Shown one piece after another: positions 39,621-49,561 of a stretch of DNA of 64,000 nucleotides. The translations under genes and the position numbers were made by a program. Each line of letters begins with the position of its first letter. Positions within the stretch are counted from its first letter, which is position 1. Below the pieces are notes generated by a model. That model had not been told where the DNA came from and did not search any database. It saw nothing but the letters and a program-made list of their open reading frames with translations. Source of the stretch: Citrobacter freundii ATCC 8090 = MTCC 1658 = NBRC 12681 (GTDB lineage Bacteria > Pseudomonadota > Gammaproteobacteria > Enterobacterales > Enterobacteriaceae); NCBI RefSeq assembly GCF_011064845.1, contig NZ_CP049015.1, positions 2,170,001 through 2,234,000 on the forward strand, written 5' to 3'.

Positions 39621-40625
39621 ATGAAACGCGCGTCTGTTATTACGTTAATGCTAATCGGCGCCTACAGCGCTATTCAGGCCGCATGGGCGGTCGATTATCC
39701 TTTGCCCCAGGCGAACAGCCGCCTTGTTGGGCAAAACCAAACCTACACCGTGCAGGAAGGCGATAAAAACCTACAGGCGATAGCCCGTAAGTTTGATACC
39801 GCTGCAATGCTGATCCTTGAAGCCAACAATACTATTGCCCCCGTACCTAAACCCGGAACGCTGATCACTATTCCCTCACAATTACTGCTACCGGATGCAC
39901 CACGCGAAGGCATTATTGTGAATCTGGCGGAACTGCGTCTGTATTACTTCCCGCCGGGAGAGAATATTGTTCAGGTATTCCCGATTGGTATCGGTTTGCA
40001 GGGGCTGGAAACGCCGGTAATGGAAACCCGGGTTGGGCAGAAAATCCCGAATCCAACCTGGACCCCTACACCAGGCATCCGTAAACGCTCTCTGGAGCGT
40101 GGCATCACATTACCGCCTGTTGTACCTGCCGGACCAAATAACCCGTTAGGACGCTTTGCACTGCGTCTGGCGCATGGAAACGGTGAATATCTGATTCATG
40201 GCACCAGCGCGCCGGACAGCGTGGGCCTGCGAGTGAGTTCTGGGTGTATTCGCATGAACGCGCCGGATATCAAAGCGTTGTTTGCTCAGGTCCGCACAGG
40301 CACGCCGGTCAGGGTGATTAATGAGCCGATAAAATATTCGATAGAGCCGAACGGCATGAGGTATGTCGAAGTGCATCGACCGCTGTCGCCTGAAGAGGAA
40401 CAAAACGTCCAGACCATGCCGTATGTGTTACCAGCCGGCTTTACCCAGTTTAAAGACAATAAAGCGGTGGATAACAGTCTGGTGGAAAGGGCGTTGTATC
40501 GTCGTGCAGGTTATCCGGTCACCGTCACTGCCGGGCAAGCATCGGTCGCGAGCAATGGGCCAGAAGTGAAGTCTGCGCAAAATGGTGTGCCAGGAGAAGA
40601 TGCTGAGGTGCGCGCTACGCAATAA
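39621..40625 (+). CDS. ldtE: L,D-transpeptidase LdtE (YnhG)
   Basis: A 334-residue periplasmic enzyme making meso-Dap 3-3 cross-links in peptidoglycan. A signal peptide ([13 protein letters not shown]…AAWA) is followed by a LysM domain ([17 protein letters not shown]) and the YkuD catalytic domain with [20 protein letters not shown], including the nucleophilic Cys. The ATG at 39621 is preceded by an AGGGGGGTG purine run. It stands next to lpp, whose product is attached to the same wall, as in E. coli. Confidence 0.95.
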   Translation: MKRASVITLMLIGAYSAIQAAWAVDYPLPQANSRLVGQNQTYTVQEGDKNLQAIARKFDTAAMLILEANNTIAPVPKPGTLITIPSQLLLPDAPREGIIVNLAELRLYYFPPGENIVQVFPIGIGLQGLETPVMETRVGQKIPNPTWTPTPGIRKRSLERGITLPPVVPAGPNNPLGRFALRLAHGNGEYLIHGTSAPDSVGLRVSSGCIRMNAPDIKALFAQVRTGTPVRVINEPIKYSIEPNGMRYVEVHRPLSPEEEQNVQTMPYVLPAGFTQFKDNKAVDNSLVERALYRRAGYPVTVTAGQASVASNGPEVKSAQNGVPGEDAEVRATQ

Positions 40626-40653
40626 CAGGGAAGGGGAATTCAGAGCAAAAAAA

Positions 40654-40680
40654 ATGGCGCACAATGTGCGCCATTTTTAT
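40654..40680. terminator. Bidirectional terminator of ldtE and lpp
   Basis: A 10-bp stem (ATGGCGCACA/TGTGCGCCAT) flanked by A-run on the left and T-run on the right serves both convergent genes. Confidence 0.92.
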
Positions 40681-40693
40681 TACACAGATACTA

Positions 40694-40942
<249 letters not shown>

Positions 40943-40967
40943 CTAGATTGAGTTAATCTCCATGTAG

Positions 40968-41002
40968 CGTTACAAGTATTACACAAAGTTTTTTATGTTG
41001 AG
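40968..41002 (-). promoter_or_regulatory. lpp promoter
   Basis: The minus strand carries -35 CTCAAC and -10 TAATACT (40975-40981) in an AT-rich context, identical in layout to the E. coli lpp promoter; transcription should start near 40968, giving a short leader. Confidence 0.85.
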
Positions 41003-41189
41003 AATATTTTTTTGATGGGAATGCACTTATTTTTGATCGTTCGCTCAAAGAAGCATCGAATTGTGCAAAAACGGCTAAAAAACCGAGTGAAAACAGAAAG
41101 CTTCCATCGGATTCATCTTAGATAATCACGGATTAGATAGTGAAATCCGATTTGATTTTTTATTAATTGTAGCTATCGATTAAATAAAA

Positions 41190-41214
41190 AAAGCGCCACC
41201 AGGGCGCTTTTTTA
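41190..41214 (-). terminator. pykF terminator
   Basis: On the minus strand GCGCC-CTGGT-GGCGC with flanking A/T runs ends in TTTTTTT. It is about 25 bases after the pykF stop. Confidence 0.9.
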
Positions 41215-41239
41215 AGCAAATTAATTCGCGATGGAATTA

Positions 41240-42652
41240 TTACAGCACGTGAACGGATGCGGTGTTGGTGGTGCCGCTCGGAACCAGTGCACCAGAAACC
41301 ATAACCACAACGTCACCTTTCTGAGCCAGACCGCTTTCCAGAGCGACTTCTTTACCCAGGCGATAGAAATCATCGGTAGAGCTGATTTCTTTAACCACCT
41401 GTGCAACAACGCCTTTGCTCAGCACCAGCTGACGCGCGGTAGTTTCATTGGTGGTCAGCGCCAGAATGGTGGCATCCGGGAAGTATTTACGTACTGCGCG
41501 AGCAGATTTACCACCCTGGGTTGCGACGACGATCAGCGGCGCGTCCAGTTTTTCAGCAGTTTCAACCGCGCCACGGCAAACGGCTTCGGTGATGCGCAGT
41601 TTGCGGCTGTCGTTGTTGAAGTCCAGACGGCTGGTCATCACACGGTCAGTACGCTCACAGATGGTCGCCATGATGGTAACGGCTTCCAGCGGGTATTTAC
41701 CTTTTGCTGATTCGCCAGACAGCATTACTGCGTCGGTACCGTCGAGGATGGCGTTCGCTACGTCACCGGCTTCTGCACGGGTCGGACGCGGGTTTTTGAT
41801 CATGGAGTCCAGCATCTGGGTCGCAGTGATAACGACTTTACGTGCACGGATACATTTTTCGATGATCATCTTCTGCGCGAAGATAACTTCTTCAACCGGG
41901 ATCTCAACGCCCATATCGCCACGTGCAACCATGATGCCGTCAGACGCTTCGAGGATTTCGTCGAAGTTGTTCAGGCCTTCCTGGTTTTCGATTTTGGAGA
42001 TGATCTGGATGTTTTCGCCGCCGTGCGCTTTCAGGTGCTCACGGATTTCAACGACGTCAGAACGTTTACGGATAAAGGACGCTGCAACGAAGTCAACGCC
42101 TTGCTCGCAACCGAAGATCAGGTCTTGTTTGTCTTTTTCAGCCAGTGCTGGCAGTGCGATGGAAACGCCCGGCAGGTTAACACCTTTGTTTTCGCCCAGG
42201 TCGCCGTTGTTCAGCACTTTACAGATAACTTTGTTACCTTCGATGGCGGTAACTTCCATGCCGATCAGACCATCGTCAACCAAAACGGTGTTGCCGACGG
42301 ACAGATCTTTCGTGAAGCCTTCATAAGTAACAGCAACGATTTCGTTGTTGCCTACGACAGATTTGTCGGTGGTGAAGGTGAAGGTCTGGCCCGCTTTCAG
42401 GGAAACGTCGTTACCGCCTTCCAGTTTGATGGTACGGATTTCCGGACCTTTGGTGTCGAGCAGGATTGCTGCTTTCTTGCCGGTTTTGCTCATGACGTTG
42501 CGCAAATTCTTGATGCGCTGACCGTGTTCTGCGTAATCACCGTGAGAGAAGTTCAGACGCATGACGTTCATGCCCGCGTCCAGCATTTTGGTTAACATCT
42601 CTTCGGATTCGGTTTTCGGACCGATGGTGCAAACAATTTTCGTCTTTTTCAT
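41240..42652 (-). CDS. pykF: Pyruvate kinase I PykF
   Basis: The fructose-1,6-bisphosphate-activated pyruvate kinase, last step of glycolysis. The 470 residues show the N-terminal [12 protein letters not shown], catalytic Lys220 in [11 protein letters not shown], the metal/phosphate region [10 protein letters not shown], and the C-terminal allosteric domain ending in SVHVL. The ribosome site is weak, as in E. coli. Transcription is likely repressed by Cra (site upstream). Confidence 0.98.
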   Translation of the reverse strand: MKKTKIVCTIGPKTESEEMLTKMLDAGMNVMRLNFSHGDYAEHGQRIKNLRNVMSKTGKKAAILLDTKGPEIRTIKLEGGNDVSLKAGQTFTFTTDKSVVGNNEIVAVTYEGFTKDLSVGNTVLVDDGLIGMEVTAIEGNKVICKVLNNGDLGENKGVNLPGVSIALPALAEKDKQDLIFGCEQGVDFVAASFIRKRSDVVEIREHLKAHGGENIQIISKIENQEGLNNFDEILEASDGIMVARGDMGVEIPVEEVIFAQKMIIEKCIRARKVVITATQMLDSMIKNPRPTRAEAGDVANAILDGTDAVMLSGESAKGKYPLEAVTIMATICERTDRVMTSRLDFNNDSRKLRITEAVCRGAVETAEKLDAPLIVVATQGGKSARAVRKYFPDATILALTTNETTARQLVLSKGVVAQVVKEISSTDDFYRLGKEVALESGLAQKGDVVVMVSGALVPSGTTNTASVHVL

Positions 42653-42857
42653 GACAGTCTTAGTCTTTAAGTTGAGAAGGATATGGAAATCTGGCTCCCG
42701 CCGCGCACGGACGGGAAGCTAAACCTGAGTTACGAAAGTTGTGATGCCTCGCTCTAAGGATAGGTGACATCGAAAGAGCGTGCAGAGGAATGTGTGCTTG
42801 TGTTTCAGCCCAACGGGATGGTGATTTTTGTAGTCGTTGAGTTTTACAGGTCAATGT

Positions 42858-42894
42858 GCTGAAACCATTCAAGAGACAATTGGCGCGCATTATA
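42858..42894 (-). promoter_or_regulatory. pykF promoter with Cra site
   Basis: A consensus -10 TATAAT lies at 42889-42894 on the minus strand. Just downstream (42858-42872) TTGAATGGTTTCAGCA-type sequence matches the Cra pattern, positioned to repress. The implied leader of about 230 bases to the start codon has no convincing gene but contains several GC-rich hairpins. Confidence 0.75.
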
Positions 42895-42990
42895 CGCTGA
42901 AAATTATCAAAAAGGAAAATGGAAACAGCGTTTCAAAACACTTCTGTGCACTTTTACAAAGAATCAGCATTAAATTGTTTCGGGTTGGTT

Positions 42991-43021
42991 AACAAAACAC
43001 CGCCCAACTTCAGACGGTGTT
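42991..43021 (-). terminator. Probable terminator of the permease operon
   Basis: AACACCG (42996-43002) pairs with CGGTGTT (43015-43021) and is followed on the minus strand by TTGTT, 45 bases after the permease stop. Confidence 0.6.
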
Positions 43022-43066
43022 GCGCAACAAGAAAAAAATAACGTGTTGCAAACTCAGCATTCAGCC

Positions 43067-44410
43067 TTAGTCGAGCAGCTTTCGCCCCTCAAGATCGATA
43101 TGGATGTCCTGCTTATGCGCTTTCCGATACCACAGAACCGCCAGACCGATTACAGACCAGATAACCCCGAGCGTCAGCGCGTGAATGTTCATATTCATAC
43201 AGACATAACCAATGACGACCATCCCCAGCACAGGAGAAATCACATGAGGGACAAAACGACGATGCTCTTTCATCTTTACGTTGTAGAGCACGAAGACACT
43301 CAGGTTCACCATAAAGAATGCGAAAAGCGCACCGAAGTTGACAAGGGTGGATATGGATTCAATTTTCCCGGAAAACAAGTAACTAAGGAATAGTGTCACA
43401 GCCCCGGTGAACAGAATTGCATAGTCAGGTGTTTTTCTTTTACTGTGCACATGCGCCAGAAATGTGGGTAACATTTTATCTCGCCCCATAGAGAACAGGA
43501 CGCGCGATACGGCGGTTTGCGCCGTAATGATATTCCCGACTGCGCAAACGAACGCTACGATGATAGAAAATGCAACTTTAAGCCAGATGCCGCCAACATC
43601 GCCTGCAATCGTGAAAAAAGCCTCGTTAGTTTCTGTACCTTCCGCAAAACTGTCGATTTTACCCGTAGCGAATGCGGCAAAGGTCACCACAATAATAAAC
43701 AGCACGGTGGCCAGGATAAGGGCGAGAAGGGTTGCCTTACTGACTGCTTTCCCGCCGCCTTCGCTTTCTTCACTTAGGGTACTAATGGCATCAAATCCGA
43801 GGAAATTGAGCGCCGCAACAGAGATCGCGGTAGCAATTAAGCCAGGGGTAAACCACTGAGAATCAAAAAAAGGTTTGAAAGAAAATGACACGTGGCTGCT
43901 ATCAAGCATCAGCAGTCGCAAAATCAGCACCACAAAAATGGCCAGAATACCGAGTTGAATAAAGACCAGCAGTTTGTCGAATTTAGCCGTTTGTTGTATT
44001 CCCAAATAATTTATGCCCGTTCCGATAGCCACATAAATTAACGGCCATACCCAAATCGGTATTTGCGGAAGTATTGCATGAACAGCAACACCGCCCAGGA
44101 CGGCAACCAGCGTAGGGAATAACAGATAATCCAGCAACAAAATCCATCCGGTGAGAAAACCCACAGCGGGGTTGATGCACACGCCTGCATAGGTATAAGC
44201 CGACCCGGAGGATGAGATGTGCTTTGATAATGTTGAATAGCTGTGGGCGGTAAAAAACATCGCGATAGCGCCAATAATATACACGAGCGCGACCATGCCA
44301 TGAGATAAATTATATACGACGCCATAGAGAGAAACCGGCGCGATCGGCACCATAAATACCAGCCCGTACAGCACCAAATCTGTGAGAGATAACTTTTTTA
44401 TTTTACTCAT
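43067..44410 (-). CDS. APC-family amino acid/amine permease
   Basis: A 447-residue inner-membrane transporter of the APC superfamily with about 12 hydrophobic spans. The first span carries LVFMVPIAPVSLYGVV and the conserved SSSGSAYTYAG follows; later LGFDAISTLSEES is the APC consensus helix with its charged turn. It resembles putrescine/amino acid importers of the PlaP/YeeF type, but the substrate cannot be read. The ATG at 44410 has GAGG at good spacing. It is the last of a four-gene minus-strand cluster, 20 bases after the hydrolase gene, so import of the substrate of that pathway is likely. Confidence 0.85.
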   Translation of the reverse strand: MSKIKKLSLTDLVLYGLVFMVPIAPVSLYGVVYNLSHGMVALVYIIGAIAMFFTAHSYSTLSKHISSSGSAYTYAGVCINPAVGFLTGWILLLDYLLFPTLVAVLGGVAVHAILPQIPIWVWPLIYVAIGTGINYLGIQQTAKFDKLLVFIQLGILAIFVVLILRLLMLDSSHVSFSFKPFFDSQWFTPGLIATAISVAALNFLGFDAISTLSEESEGGGKAVSKATLLALILATVLFIIVVTFAAFATGKIDSFAEGTETNEAFFTIAGDVGGIWLKVAFSIIVAFVCAVGNIITAQTAVSRVLFSMGRDKMLPTFLAHVHSKRKTPDYAILFTGAVTLFLSYLFSGKIESISTLVNFGALFAFFMVNLSVFVLYNVKMKEHRRFVPHVISPVLGMVVIGYVCMNMNIHALTLGVIWSVIGLAVLWYRKAHKQDIHIDLEGRKLLD

Positions 44411-44430
44411 AGTAAACACCTCAATTCGTG

Positions 44431-45324
44431 TTAATCAAGGCCTCGTAAAAACTCACGGACAGCAGTGAGGCAAGGCTCGGTATTTTCTTCATGTGGGTTA
44501 TGGCTGCTGTCAGGAATCGTGACACCCCGACAGTGGGTTATATGGGTAATAAGCGGTTGAACGACCTGTGATGTCGCCTGATCATACTCACCATGAAGGA
44601 CTAATCCTGGGCATCGAATCTTGTGCAATGAACGGGTGATGTCCCACTGCGCCAGCAAGCCATTCACCGCAAGTTCATTCGCGCCCCATAGCACATGGTA
44701 GGCGGTGGGATCGGCGGCAAATTGCGCATCAGAACGCTGAATATGCAGCGGTTCTTGCGCCAGGGAATAAACATGTTTTTTGTAGTAGGCAATAAGTTGT
44801 TCAGGCGGATGCTGATAGATTTTTGCCTGCATAATGGCATCGTCTGACATTGCATCAGCGCCAGTCGTGAGTTCTTTAAACAATCGCAGTACTTCGCTTT
44901 GCCAAAGTGGGATGCTGGCGGGAGCGCTGGCATATATCACACCACTCAACCCTTCCGGTTGCGTGCAGGCGTGCTCTGCTGCCAGCATACCTCCCCAGGA
45001 ATGTCCGAGTAATGAATATCGCTGACCAATATTCAGATGACTGATTAATTGGCGAAGTTGCTGAAGATAACGTTCTATTGTCCAGAATGAGGCATCCGCC
45101 AGCGGAAAATGCGTCGAACGACCACAGCCATATTGATCGTAAAATATCACCATGCGTCCATCATCAGACAGCTCATGATAATTTAATAGATAATCAAAAC
45201 CGCCTGATGGACCGCCGTGTAAGATAATTAATGGCATTAATTGAGATGCCGGGTCGCCATAAATACGATAGCTGGTTAATATGCTATCGCAAAACATTTC
45301 ACCATATTTGTAGTGACTTTGCAT
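44431..45324 (-). CDS. Proline iminopeptidase-family alpha/beta hydrolase
   Basis: A 297-residue S33-type alpha/beta hydrolase. It has the oxyanion motif LHGGPSGGFDYL, the DQYGCGRST block, the nucleophile elbow LLGHSWGGMLA, and a late catalytic His in DSSHNPHEEN. Relatives cleave N-terminal proline or other residues from short peptides, or amide bonds in small molecules. No signal peptide, so it acts in the cytoplasm. It lies between the permease and the amidotransferase-like gene, suggesting intracellular cleavage of an imported amide or peptide. Confidence 0.85.
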   Translation of the reverse strand: MQSHYKYGEMFCDSILTSYRIYGDPASQLMPLIILHGGPSGGFDYLLNYHELSDDGRMVIFYDQYGCGRSTHFPLADASFWTIERYLQQLRQLISHLNIGQRYSLLGHSWGGMLAAEHACTQPEGLSGVIYASAPASIPLWQSEVLRLFKELTTGADAMSDDAIMQAKIYQHPPEQLIAYYKKHVYSLAQEPLHIQRSDAQFAADPTAYHVLWGANELAVNGLLAQWDITRSLHKIRCPGLVLHGEYDQATSQVVQPLITHITHCRGVTIPDSSHNPHEENTEPCLTAVREFLRGLD

Positions 45325-45385
45325 ATTTTTAACCGATACGGAGGGAAAAGGGCAGGTGATTCAATAATCACCTGCAGATTGGCGT

Positions 45386-46123
45386 TTATTTTTTAATTGC
45401 TTGCAGAACGTTACACCAGAATGACTTGTAATGTTCCCATTGCATAAATTGCGGACTTCCCCAGTGCGGTGCGCAATCACTGGCAAAACAGCCGACTTTG
45501 CCTTTATTGTACTCACCGAGAACTAATAGTGGGTCGTCATTTATTTTGACCAACGTGATGCTGTTTACCTTGGCACGCAATTTGTTATAACCGAGCAAGG
45601 GGGGCCACTGTGTCAGGTCTTGCGTAATGACATGCTGTTCCTCCGTGTTGATTGGGCAGCATCCTTCCGGAATTTCAACGCGATCATCATGCTCCAGCAT
45701 TTCGACAGGCAAAACTTCGGCCAGCAGGGTGTTTTTATAATTTGCTTTCGCTTCAATGCCGGTGAAGGAAAGGTATCCGCCAATCATTAACAGACCGCCG
45801 CCATTTGAGACATATTCTTTAATCAGCGCTAACGCATTCGGGATGATATTCATCTGATAAAAAGTTTTGTTTTGCAACAAAAAGGTATTGCTGCCTATAT
45901 CGCTAATCACGATAGCATCGTATATATCAAGTTCCTCTACCGTTTGCGGGAAGCGGGTTTGTACAATATGCGCTGGCATGTAGTCGATAGTGATATTTTG
46001 CTGGCGCAGACAGGATAATAGATAGTCAGCGCCTTCTTCGTATTTACTGGATGTGAAGCTGTCATATCCCTTAGAATGAATCATATGAATATGCCATGAC
46101 TCACCGATAAATAAAATTTTCAT
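45386..46123 (-). CDS. Class I glutamine amidotransferase-like protein of unknown function
   Basis: A 245-residue protein with the family opening MKILFIGESWHIHMIHSKGYDSF and the core DAIVISDIGSNTFLL and GGGLLMIGGYLSFTGIEAK. This belongs to the GATase1-like group (DUF1355 type). The position of the usual nucleophile elbow reads GGYLSF without a Cys, so classical glutaminase activity is unlikely. A role in processing or binding a sugar- or nucleotide-like compound made by the adjacent kinase is possible but unproven. It follows the kinase gene by 12 bases. Confidence 0.8.
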   Translation of the reverse strand: MKILFIGESWHIHMIHSKGYDSFTSSKYEEGADYLLSCLRQQNITIDYMPAHIVQTRFPQTVEELDIYDAIVISDIGSNTFLLQNKTFYQMNIIPNALALIKEYVSNGGGLLMIGGYLSFTGIEAKANYKNTLLAEVLPVEMLEHDDRVEIPEGCCPINTEEQHVITQDLTQWPPLLGYNKLRAKVNSITLVKINDDPLLVLGEYNKGKVGCFASDCAPHWGSPQFMQWEHYKSFWCNVLQAIKK

Positions 46124-46135
46124 ACTGAGATCCTA

Positions 46136-47362
46136 TTATTTGATATTAATAATATCATGCGATTGAGTGCGCATCCGGTGTAGTACCAGCTCATGCTGCG
46201 GCATGCTCGATGCGCCTTCTTGTTCAACTGCCAGTGAAGCAAAGGCAGAGGCATACTGAATGGCTGATACAAGGTTTGATTTACGGGCAAGTGAAGCGGC
46301 CAGTGCGCCATTAAATGCATCACCCGCGCCCGCAGCATCTTTGACGACGGCACTCCAGGCTGGGATAAACAAAGTACGGTGGCGTTCGCACAGTAATGAT
46401 CCTTGTGCGCCGAGAGTGATAATGACCTTCTCAACGCCTGATTGCAGAATGATATTCCCTGCTTTTTGAGCATCATCAATATTTAATATTGTAATACCCG
46501 ATAAAAATGATGCTTCTGTTTCGTTAGGTGTTAAAATATCTATTGAAGGTAATAAACGGCTAACATTTTTGGTATAAGGTGCCGGATTCAAAATAATTGT
46601 CTTGTTTGCTAATTTACCTAAGCGAACAAATTCTTCAATAGCATCGATATTAGTCTCCAGTTGCATTAGCAAAACGTTAGCTTCAGATATATGACCCTGC
46701 TGTTCATTAATTTCGTGCCTGGTTAGCATCATATTGGCACCAGGATAGATAGCAATGATATTATCACCATCCTGCTCTGAAACATAAATTAATGCACTTC
46801 CGGTGGGTGCATCATCAGTCTGATAAGCACAATATGAATTTATACCAGATTGGATAATATGATTGAGGGCAAAAGAGCTAAACTGATCTTTACCTACTTT
46901 AAAAATAAAGTGGACGTCGGTGCCAGCATTATTTGCGGCCAATGCCTGATTAGCACCTTTACCTCCTGGATAAAAACCGAACTGGCTTGCGAGGATTGAT
47001 TCACCGCTTTGCGGAAGCCAGGGGACGGTAGCCGATACATCAATATTAAATGAACCTAATATACAAACTTTTCCCGACATTTTCGTGCCTTCTCTATGTA
47101 ATCGAAAATCTTTGTTTGCCGGAGTTGAAATTGTGCCGGAGATATCAATTTTATTTTCTGTTATCAACTTGCTTAATGCCTGGCGGTTAACAATACCACC
47201 ACCGTAACAACGCAAAAGCATTCCTGTTTTCTGAAAATAACAAAGATCTGAACGTATAGTCTCCTGGCTAACATTAAAAAGAACGGCGAGTTTTCTCACG
47301 CTGACACTATGATCTTTGATGAGTAAGTTAAGAATAGATGTACGCCTTTCTTCTTTAAACAT
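46136..47362 (-). CDS. DeoR-type regulator fused to a ribokinase-family (PfkB) kinase
   Basis: A 408-residue fusion. Residues about 1-60 are a DeoR-type helix-turn-helix (RRTSILNLLIKDHSVSVRKLAVLF, then VSQETIRSDLCYFQKTGML). Residues about 95-405 are a complete PfkB kinase with GSFNIDVSATVPWLP, the substrate loop GFYPGGKGANQALAA and the catalytic GAGDAFNGALAASLA with the base Asp. The ATG at 47362 follows GGAGG. It is the first gene of the cluster, so the protein can sense its own sugar substrate or product and control the operon. Substrate unknown; ribose- or nucleoside-like is a guess. Confidence 0.88.
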   Translation of the reverse strand: MFKEERRTSILNLLIKDHSVSVRKLAVLFNVSQETIRSDLCYFQKTGMLLRCYGGGIVNRQALSKLITENKIDISGTISTPANKDFRLHREGTKMSGKVCILGSFNIDVSATVPWLPQSGESILASQFGFYPGGKGANQALAANNAGTDVHFIFKVGKDQFSSFALNHIIQSGINSYCAYQTDDAPTGSALIYVSEQDGDNIIAIYPGANMMLTRHEINEQQGHISEANVLLMQLETNIDAIEEFVRLGKLANKTIILNPAPYTKNVSRLLPSIDILTPNETEASFLSGITILNIDDAQKAGNIILQSGVEKVIITLGAQGSLLCERHRTLFIPAWSAVVKDAAGAGDAFNGALAASLARKSNLVSAIQYASAFASLAVEQEGASSMPQHELVLHRMRTQSHDIINIK

Positions 47363-47856
47363 TAAAGCCTCCGTGTATTTTGCTGAATTGTATTTATAGT
47401 AATGTTGCCATGTGGTGAAATGAATCACAGATCATGCTGTAAACCGGAAGCAAAACCAAATTATTGAGAATAATAAAAAGTGGATTACACGTTCTTTATT
47501 TTTATATGTTTACAATTAACGCAAGATATCTTGTGAGCACAGTCATGTATTAGTTTTGCAATTTCCTATGTCTCATTTAAAAGATGCTGGCTTGCTCGAT
47601 TCAGTTATAAATTGAGATGGGTTGAGATAAAAAAAACAGTGAACAAAAATGTCAGGAGTTTTTCCATCATCGTGGCTGGGATAGAACGAATATCTGTTCA
47701 GTGTTCGCGACATATATATCTAAATGTTATATCAAATACTTTTTAATTCATTTTAAAAGACAATTCCGCTGATTACACTCGTTTGGACATCCATACTGCT
47801 AAACAGCCAAAAGCGATAGCAGAAGAACAATAAGCAGCAGCGGATACCCAAACGAC
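47363..47856. other. AT-rich divergent intergenic region
   Basis: About 490 bases between the fusion gene and the metN-type gene. No convincing gene, tRNA or hairpin-T-run was found. It must hold the promoters of both divergent operons. No clear Met box or other named operator is seen; the closest, GGACATCC near 47789, is weak. Confidence 0.5.
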
Positions 47857-48879
47857 ATGATTGTCCTGAAAAATATTTCGAAAGTGTTTACGCCAGGAAG
47901 GCTTGCCATCACCGCTGTCGATAACGTCAACCTAACGGTTGAACAGGGACAGATTTACGGCATTATTGGTTACAGCGGGGCAGGTAAAAGCACCTTAATT
48001 CGTTTGCTCAATGGGCTGGAAAAACCGACCTCCGGCAGCGTGATGATTAACGGCCACGATATCTCTGCCGCCCGTGGGGAATCGTTACGCCAGGCACGAC
48101 TGAAAATCAGCATGGTGTTTCAACACTTCAATTTGCTGTGGTCACGGACCGTTAGCGAAAATATTGCTTTCTCTATGCAAATCGCTGGCGCGTCCAAAGC
48201 GTCAATCAAACAGCGGGTTGCTGAACTGATTACGCTGGTTGGGCTGAGCGGTCGTGAAAATGCGTATCCGTCACAGCTAAGCGGCGGGCAAAAACAGCGT
48301 GTAGGAATTGCCCGCGCGCTGGCGAACAATCCGGATGTCCTGCTGTGTGACGAAGCCACCTCGGCGCTGGATCCGCAAACTACCGATCAGATCCTCGATT
48401 TACTCCTCGATATTAATCGTCGCTTCAAATTGACCATTGTGCTGATCACTCATGAAATGCACGTGGTACGCAAAATCTGCGATCGCGTGGCGGTAATGGA
48501 AAATGGCAAAGTTGTTGAGGAAGGCGACGTACTCAGCGTCTTTACCCATCCACAGCAGCCGATCACCCGACAGTTCGTTCGTCAGGTGAGCCAGTACACC
48601 GAGGAAGACGAGTTTAATCCGCAGTTGGCAAGCGAGCTTGGCGGCGTAGTTATCAAGCTTACGTTTACCGGGCAACACACGCACCGGCCTGTGGTTGGCG
48701 AGTTGACCCTGCGCTATGGCCTGCCATTCAATATCTTACACGGCAAAATGACGCAAACCGCACACGGTGTGTTTGGTCAACTTTGGGTGCACGTGGTGGC
48801 CTCTGAGGAACAATTGAACAATATTTTGGCCGACCTGCGCCAGAGCGACATTGAAGGCGAGGTGATTCAACATGGCTGA
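47857..48879 (+). CDS. MetN-type ABC transporter ATP-binding protein
   Basis: A 340-residue ATPase with Walker A GYSGAGKST, signature LSGGQKQRV, Walker B LLCDEATSALDP and a C-terminal regulatory extension (about residues 265-340) like the methionine-sensing NIL domain of MetN. It should pair with the following permease and binding protein. A second metNIQ-like set in addition to the main one is common in enterics; methionine, its derivatives or metal are possible substrates. The ribosome site is weak. Confidence 0.88.
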   Translation: MIVLKNISKVFTPGRLAITAVDNVNLTVEQGQIYGIIGYSGAGKSTLIRLLNGLEKPTSGSVMINGHDISAARGESLRQARLKISMVFQHFNLLWSRTVSENIAFSMQIAGASKASIKQRVAELITLVGLSGRENAYPSQLSGGQKQRVGIARALANNPDVLLCDEATSALDPQTTDQILDLLLDINRRFKLTIVLITHEMHVVRKICDRVAVMENGKVVEEGDVLSVFTHPQQPITRQFVRQVSQYTEEDEFNPQLASELGGVVIKLTFTGQHTHRPVVGELTLRYGLPFNILHGKMTQTAHGVFGQLWVHVVASEEQLNNILADLRQSDIEGEVIQHG

Positions 48880-49540
48880 AGAACTTTTTCCCCATCTGAA
48901 GTGGGAGCAACTGTTAGCGGCAACCCAGGAAACGCTGTATATGACAGCTCTTTCGGGTGCTGCGACCTTTATTCTGGGCATCGCGCTTGGTCTGGCATTG
49001 TTCCTGACCGCGCGCGGCGGATTGTTCCCCAACCGAGCGGTATATAGCGCTATTTCGCTGGTGGTGAATATCTTTCGTTCAATCCCATTCATCATTTTGA
49101 TCGTGCTGCTGATCCCGTTTACCAAAGCGATGGTAGGCACCATTCTCGGCGCCAATGCCGCGTTGCCTGCGCTGATCGTCGGTGCTGCGCCGTTTTATGC
49201 ACGTCTGGTCGAAATCGCTCTGCGTGAAGTGGATAAAGGCGTTATTGAAGCGACACGTTCGATGGGCGCACGGCTGAGCACGCTTATTTTTCGGGTTTTA
49301 CTGCCGGAATCCTCTCCTGCTCTGGTGTCCGGGATCACCGTGACGCTAATTGCGCTGGTTAGCTACAGCGCGATGGCAGGGGTAATTGGTGCCGGTGGTT
49401 TAGGGAATTTGGCCTATCTGGAAGGATTCCAGCGCAACCACAGCGACGTCACGCTGGTGGCGACGGTGACGATTTTGCTCATTGTCTTCATCATCCAGCT
49501 TTGCGGCGATGTGATCACCTCTCTGTTAGATAAACGCTAA
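48872..49540 (+). CDS. MetI-type ABC transporter permease
   Basis: A 222-residue inner-membrane permease with five hydrophobic spans and the EAA-type coupling loop (EIALREVDKGVIEATRSMGA, then LIFRVLLPES). The block SAMAGVIGAGGLGNLAYLEGFQR is typical for MetI. The start overlaps the ATPase gene by 8 bases. Confidence 0.9.
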   Translation: MAEELFPHLKWEQLLAATQETLYMTALSGAATFILGIALGLALFLTARGGLFPNRAVYSAISLVVNIFRSIPFIILIVLLIPFTKAMVGTILGANAALPALIVGAAPFYARLVEIALREVDKGVIEATRSMGARLSTLIFRVLLPESSPALVSGITVTLIALVSYSAMAGVIGAGGLGNLAYLEGFQRNHSDVTLVATVTILLIVFIIQLCGDVITSLLDKR

Positions 49541-49561
49541 TAAAATACGGAAACCATTATC

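Noticed and set aside
41448..42595. Long plus-strand open frames within pykF
   Set aside because: Codon-bias shadows of a strongly expressed gene.
42660..42890. 76-codon open frame across the pykF leader on the minus strand
   Set aside because: It begins inside the -10 hexamer, upstream of the expected transcript start, and has no ribosome site.
47363..47856. Met box upstream of the metN-type gene
   Set aside because: The only candidate matches about 5 of 8 positions and is not tandem.
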